Shown in pieces: positions 5,701 to 8,190 of a DNA stretch of 8,190 nt. The stretch comes from Desulfobacterales bacterium (GTDB lineage: Bacteria > Desulfobacterota > Desulfobacteria > Desulfobacterales > 4be13). The notes beneath the pieces were generated by a model. That model did no database searches, was not told the origin of the DNA, and worked only from the letters and a program-made list of their open reading frames with translations. The DNA lies in assembly GCA_029934695.1 (NCBI GenBank), contig JAOZLU010000301.1, positions 1 to 8,190 on the forward strand, given 5' to 3'. How positions within the stretch are numbered: the stretch's first letter is position 1; every line of letters starts with the position of its first letter. The position numbers and the translations under genes were made by a program.

Positions 5701-8190
5701 GAAGTTGCAAAATCCATCCTCATCTGGGTCCTCATGCCCGTCGGTCTCATCCGTCGGTCTCAGCTCGTGATAGACCTCCCACGCATCTTCCATGCCGTCG
5801 CCGTCGCTGTCCCGATTATTCTTATTGGTTCCGAACTTTTCTTCAATCACATCCGGCAGACCATCGCCATCGGAATCCAGAGGATATGCATCGTAGGCCC
5901 TGGGCGTGGAGAGCTTATCCCTCGGATTGGTACTGGCCTCAAATTCCTCGAGGTTGGTGAAATAATCAATATCCGGATCTTCACATGCATCGGTCGGATC
6001 AAGCGGATCCAGTCCGTGATGAACCTCCCAACCGTCTGTCACGCCGTCGTCGTCGGTGTCGGAGTCATTCGGATCGGTTTCATATACATCCGTTTCCATG
6101 AGGTCCGTCAGGCCATCACCATCGGCATCGGGGTAAACCGGAGGAGGCTCTTTGGAATAGACCGTTGCTGTCCCCCGTCGGGTGAGATCAGGATTTCCTC
6201 TTGATGTGGCCTCAATCTGAAGCCAGTCATGCTCGCCCACATCGTCTGGCAGCCGGACCTTCAGACAGAAGCTTTTATACTTGAAGGATGCAATAGGCAC
6301 TGTGTGGTTTTCGACCACATTCAGCTCCCGCCCCTCAGAATCAATCACCTTTATATCATACCTGTCCTCCTCAGGACTGTTGTTCACGATGAACAAGGGA
6401 ATGTAAGCAAAATTGTCTGCGGTATCCTCCACCCGACTTTTCTGAACATTCATAAGAAAGTCATAAATGATCTTAGATGGATGAAGGAGAACATTCTCTG
6501 TGCCGAAAATTTCGGAAAGGTCCACACAGTCATCCTTCAGAATGTTGTCCGCATAAATATCCACCCGATCACCAGCCTTCAGAATATTTTTTGCTGCTCC
6601 CTGAAGATCAACCACTCCGCAATTTCCCACAGCAATCGTGATCGTCTTGGATGCGAGTATGCATTCGGGACTGATATCTTTCAGATCAATAGTTGAGTTA
6701 TGTCCGCCGGCAATGATAATATCTCCCTCACTATTCCAGCAGCCGTCTGTATATATATTTGGCGGATCACAGGAGATAACGCTTCCTGTTCCGCATCCTT
6801 CGATTATTCCTCTTTGAATCGTGGTGGGAGCGGTAAAAAGCAGATGGCCTGCATGTCCCGGATATCCGTTACAATGTCCGTGATGCGCTTCTCCGCCTTT
6901 GCCTGAGCCTATCCGTCCCTCCGCCATATTGATCGTCATGGTGTCGCTCAGAAGAATTACATCACCTCCGCTGCCGGAAAAGGAGTCTTTGCATGTTGTC
7001 CAGTCTCCGGAAGGTGTTTCAGATTTGCCGCCGTGTCCGCCATCAGCATTCAAGCTGCACTTTGGCCCGATTTTTCCCTTGTTGATAATCACATCAGCAT
7101 AGACTTCGACATCACCGCCATCTCCTCCCAGTGCGAGGAACCCGAAATGATCGCCTCCTCGTCCGCCCATAATGATGCCATCCGGGCCATTATAGAAGGT
7201 ATTCCTGGCGGTCAGTATAACATTTCTGCCCGAATCTGCGGAATTTCCATGGGCAAGTCCTGCTGCCCAAGACGGAGGATGGTAGATATAACAATTATCT
7301 CCGCCTGAATCGCAGAGCTTTCTGACAACCAAGGCATCAGGATCTGCTTTGCTCAAACCGTCTTTCCCCTGAATGGTTCCATTATTATAAATGAAATCCG
7401 TTGCCAAGAGTGTTATGTCTCTGTTCGGCATACTTTTCAATGTGCCGAAATTTGAGAGCCCCTTTATCCGGTTTCTCTCTCTCATTGCGGAAATCATTCC
7501 GGATTTACAGGCATCTTCTGTATCCTCTGTCCAGACTTCATCATCAGAGGGATTGAACAGCACTGTATGCCCTTCATTGATCCGAACAATATCGTCCGCT
7601 TCGGGGGTGCGATCCAGGTTCCAGGTATTTGGATCATCCCATTCTCCGCTTTGGATGCTTTCAATGTCCGGGCTTGCATCTTCGTTTGTTTCAGGAAGTG
7701 GTGCGGCCAGAAAATCCTGACCATAATGATCCTCCTCCACCGCCTCATATTCCTTTTTCAAGGGAACAAACAGATACGCGTCATCAGAGGGGATCAGCCG
7801 TCCTTCCCATTCAGGGTCAACCTCAATGCTGTAAAATCCCGCGATGTTCGTCACCACTTCCCTTGATGCTCCGTCTGCACCTTCCACCTTTATCGTCACG
7901 TCCGCAACAGCCAGCTTTCGATGATCGTGAAGACGACCCGAAATCGTATGGGTGGTTTTCGGCTCTTCGGAATCAAGTTGCCCCGTCAATTTCAGATATT
8001 CATAAGGAAGTTTGCAAGATTGGTAATCTGCCAAATTGCAGGTTCCGGAGCCGTCTTCAGCGACAATGGGATTGGTATCGTAATATTCTTCCAGCATATC
8101 TATGATACCGTCATCATCGTCGTCCTGGTCTTCGTTGTCTCCGATGCCGTCGGCATCTGAGTCGTACTGTTCATCCGGGTTTTCAGGGAA
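2716..8190 (-). CDS. Giant modular secreted calcium-binding protein with C-terminal dockerin (5' partial)
   Basis: The frame is open from the right window edge to a TGA at 2716-2718, giving 1824 visible codons. The first in-frame Met (8097) lies inside an Asp-rich TSP3-like repeat (DSDADG...) that continues past the edge, so it is not the true start. The modules, N- to C-terminal, are as follows. TSP3-like segment, 8190-8070. Carboxypeptidase-regulatory-like fold (ISGRLHD...NIAGFYSI), 7950-7702. G8-like motif GEWDDPNTW, about 7665-7555. Gly- and Cys-rich, probably beta-helical region, about 7430-6455. Beta-sandwich, about 6425-6150. Nine DxDxD repeat units, 6129-3964. DUF4114 ending in SDRDYNDLIVK, about 3954-3405. 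Basic linker RSRKKRR, 3357-3337. Second beta-sandwich, about 3280-2940. Dockerin-like pair DFDGDGDIDDSD and DLDDDGCITVLD, 2886-2740. I infer export and calcium-dependent folding. The role may be adhesion, matrix building or polysaccharide contact; no catalytic domain is recognisable. The signal peptide lies outside the window. Confidence 0.9.
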   Translation of the reverse strand, partial: FPENPDEQYDSDADGIGDNEDQDDDDDGIIDMLEEYYDTNPIVAEDGSGTCNLADYQSCKLPYEYLKLTGQLDSEEPKTTHTISGRLHDHRKLAVADVTIKVEGADGASREVVTNIAGFYSIEVDPEWEGRLIPSDDAYLFVPLKKEYEAVEEDHYGQDFLAAPLPETNEDASPDIESIQSGEWDDPNTWNLDRTPEADDIVRINEGHTVLFNPSDDEVWTEDTEDACKSGMISAMRERNRIKGLSNFGTLKSMPNRDITLLATDFIYNNGTIQGKDGLSKADPDALVVRKLCDSGGDNCYIYHPPSWAAGLAHGNSADSGRNVILTARNTFYNGPDGIIMGGRGGDHFGFLALGGDGGDVEVYADVIINKGKIGPKCSLNADGGHGGKSETPSGDWTTCKDSFSGSGGDVILLSDTMTINMAEGRIGSGKGGEAHHGHCNGYPGHAGHLLFTAPTTIQRGIIEGCGTGSVISCDPPNIYTDGCWNSEGDIIIAGGHNSTIDLKDISPECILASKTITIAVGNCGVVDLQGAAKNILKAGDRVDIYADNILKDDCVDLSEIFGTENVLLHPSKIIYDFLMNVQKSRVEDTADNFAYIPLFIVNNSPEEDRYDIKVIDSEGRELNVVENHTVPIASFKYKSFCLKVRLPDDVGEHDWLQIEATSRGNPDLTRRGTATVYSKEPPPVYPDADGDGLTDLMETDVYETDPNDSDTDDDGVTDGWEVHHGLDPLDPTDACEDPDIDYFTNLEEFEASTNPRDKLSTPRAYDAYPLDSDGDGLPDVIEEKFGTNKNNRDSDGDGMEDAWEVYHELRPTDETDGHEDPDEDGFCNFHEFNAGTDPHDATSLPDVYWKDTDGDGLPDVIEEKYETGSDNPDTDGDGLNDGWEVYYGLDPNMANDSSEDSDGDEFSNLEESEAGTDPFDANSNPDYPPSEYPEDSDNDGLPDVVEEEKYGTDPDNPDSDGDGIRDGWEVYHGLDPAKKKDGHDDPDGDEFSNLEEYEARTNSNDPDDMPNSHRPIDSDDDGMPDVVEKELVNDPKVADEDADGMTDGWEFFNGVDDPMDDADGDTFTNLEEFEFRSDPNDSDSVPVPYQPEDLDEDGLPDVLEADYGTSKDKADTDDDGMTDGWEVCHGFEPSSTDEAEDDADGDGFTNFQESNAGSDPLDADSTPDNPSSGACLIDFNEDADDDGMSDVWERSHDPDGLGDLLADDDLDEDGFTNLEEFKAGSHPLDWESIPEPYQPKDSDNDGLPDRVETDVYGTNPSKSDSDKDGIKDGWEIWHDIDDPSDDPDLDGFTNLQEFEAGSDPNKAESVPDEYPKDTDGDGLPDVIELMYGTCPGTDIAICDGVTDASDSDGDGMTDAWEVWQKLDPLADDAWNDPDRDGYTNIEEYKAWVEYKGWSDPHEKTSVPNLAFKAGVFIVGDEGLVKIDWLYDGGGYYKGEFGIFSLTRMESLTKYDFIIEAIRRARSNTAEGHIVFSDRKEGARFRGVFEDERGDHNNGPYLGTKYLDMAPGDRIATILIPNASFEEAAEDPFSDEREKRPLFSIISPNADYGLHLGQVAEISKMGKAFVYEDIDLRSPDSDRDYNDLIVKITGATVNAVPSLDSLVNPPERSRKKRRDDRWTDWRDSELGKLILEHVVTPDAPVFSVEIDGSADLMVYDSQGRMIGKEGGHIPGASLMFHENGHQMISLPDYGEGEYDYRLVLHGLENENCQVTMKRYQDGIETESETMNIGIKAHQVLKADVSVSASAADEAAVINFGIIEETLSYDFDGDGDIDDSDIVRISSRWNACVDSENWDPFYDLDDDGCITVLDIMSVVNSKTVH
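2740..2889 (-). other. C-terminal dockerin-like domain of the giant protein
   Basis: Two calcium-loop/helix elements are visible. DFDGDGDIDDSD is followed by IVRISSRW, and DLDDDGCITVLD is followed by IMSVVNS. Each has the D-x-D-x-D-G-x-I-x-x-x-D pattern of type I dockerin repeats, which resemble half an EF-hand. The linker between them (NACVDSENWDPFY) and the position at the extreme C-terminus also fit. Dockerins bind cohesin domains. In non-cellulolytic bacteria they occur on assorted surface proteins whose partners are mostly unknown. Confidence 0.75.
3405..3954 (-). other. DUF4114 domain of the giant protein
   Basis: The segment runs from AGVFIVGDEGLVKIDWLYDGG to SDRDYNDLIVKITGA. It carries the two hallmarks of DUF4114 (PF13448): an early hydrophobic strand with a 'D-x-L-x-D-G-G-x-Y' type motif leading to GEFGIFSL, and the closing DRDYNDLIV motif (3453-3418). 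The domain is found in large secreted bacterial proteins near calcium-binding repeats. Its function is unknown. Confidence 0.75.
5603..5633 (-). repeat. 31-base nucleotide repeat inside the unit array, copy 1
   Basis: This stretch is identical to 5843-5873, exactly 240 bases (80 codons) away. It encodes the start of unit 3 (DGLPDVIE), where the second copy encodes the start of unit 2. A close variant lies near 4206-4236 at the start of unit 9. Synonymous positions match too, which suggests recent duplication or gene conversion rather than protein-level selection alone. Confidence 0.8.
5843..5873 (-). repeat. 31-base nucleotide repeat inside the unit array, copy 2
   Basis: Identical partner of 5603-5633, encoding the first element of unit 2. 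The 240-base spacing equals one full unit, so the pair could promote unit gain or loss by recombination. Confidence 0.8.

Larger units (their letters stand above)
3964..6129 (-). repeat. Nine tandem ~80-residue DxDxD (TSP3/EF-hand-like) repeat units
   Basis: The 722-residue array follows one pattern per unit: DSDGDGLPDVIEEKYGT, then DSDGDGMTDGWEVYHGLDP, then DPDGDGFTNLEEFEAGTDP, then a short Pro/Tyr spacer. Each unit carries three DxDxD loops of the thrombospondin type 3 or EF-hand-like kind, likely one calcium each. I count 26 of the 27 expected. Unit 7 (4644-4468, 59 residues) lacks one element and unit 9 (4239-3964, 92 residues) carries two insertions. Unit 2 (5877-5638) is exactly 240 bases. 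Confidence 0.9.

Noticed and set aside
3964..6129. Periodic DNA considered as a CRISPR-like or satellite array
   Set aside because: The ~240-base period is in frame and explained by protein repeat units. There are no short identical repeats with unique spacers.
5671..6204. 177-codon + strand frame opposite the repeats
   Set aside because: Same antisense artefact of the repeated Asp/Gly/Glu codons.
8097..8190. Met at 8097 as the start of the giant protein
   Set aside because: The open frame and TSP3-like sequence continue upstream to the window edge, and no signal peptide follows this Met.

Overview
The window looks like part of the chromosome of a Gram-negative, Desulfobacterota-type bacterium. 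A filamentous or marine sulfate reducer of the Desulfobacteraceae/Desulfonema kind is my best guess. This is inferred from the style of the giant secreted calcium-binding protein (TSP3-like repeats, DUF4114, terminal dockerin), from the phosphate-transport pair, and from the short palindromic intergenic repeats. No taxonomic marker gene is present, so the assignment is tentative.

Left part (1-451): the first ~120 bases probably hold the last codons of a membrane protein that begins outside the window. A non-coding stretch of about 330 bases follows with three separate palindromic elements: an imperfect nested inverted repeat (137-178), a compound hairpin (285-320), and a perfect ATTCCC-N8-GGGAAT palindrome (379-398) of the same form as the neisserial dRS3 repeat.

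Middle part (452-2464, + strand): a two-gene phosphate uptake unit. The first gene is a PiT-family permease with both GANDVAN and both LPVSTTH signatures. The second is a DUF47/PhoU-like accessory protein with four E/D-xxx-D metal-binding motifs. The permease gene has no Shine-Dalgarno sequence, has an in-frame stop directly before its ATG, and has a perfect TATAAT hexamer 7 nt before the ATG, so a leaderless transcript is possible. The accessory gene has a strong AGGAGGT. There is no obvious terminator in the 114-base gap, so co-transcription is likely.

Right part (2716-8190, - strand): a single giant gene converges on the phosphate unit. The two are separated by a strong bidirectional hairpin terminator (2610-2650). 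The visible 1824 codons encode a very acidic, modular extracellular protein. The reading frame is open through the right edge of the window, so the true start and any signal peptide are outside. From the N-terminal side the order is: a TSP3-like Asp-rich segment; a carboxypeptidase-regulatory-like domain; a G8-like 'GxWxDPxTW' motif; a Gly-rich, Cys-containing region that is probably a beta-helix; a beta-sandwich; nine tandem ~80-residue units with 26 DxDxD calcium-type loops; DUF4114; a short basic linker; a second beta-sandwich; and a C-terminal dockerin-like pair of calcium loops.

I see no RNA genes, CRISPR arrays, insertion sequences or phage genes. The most interesting items are the architecture and repeat evolution of the giant protein, its dockerin, and the regulatory or repeat DNA around the phosphate operon.
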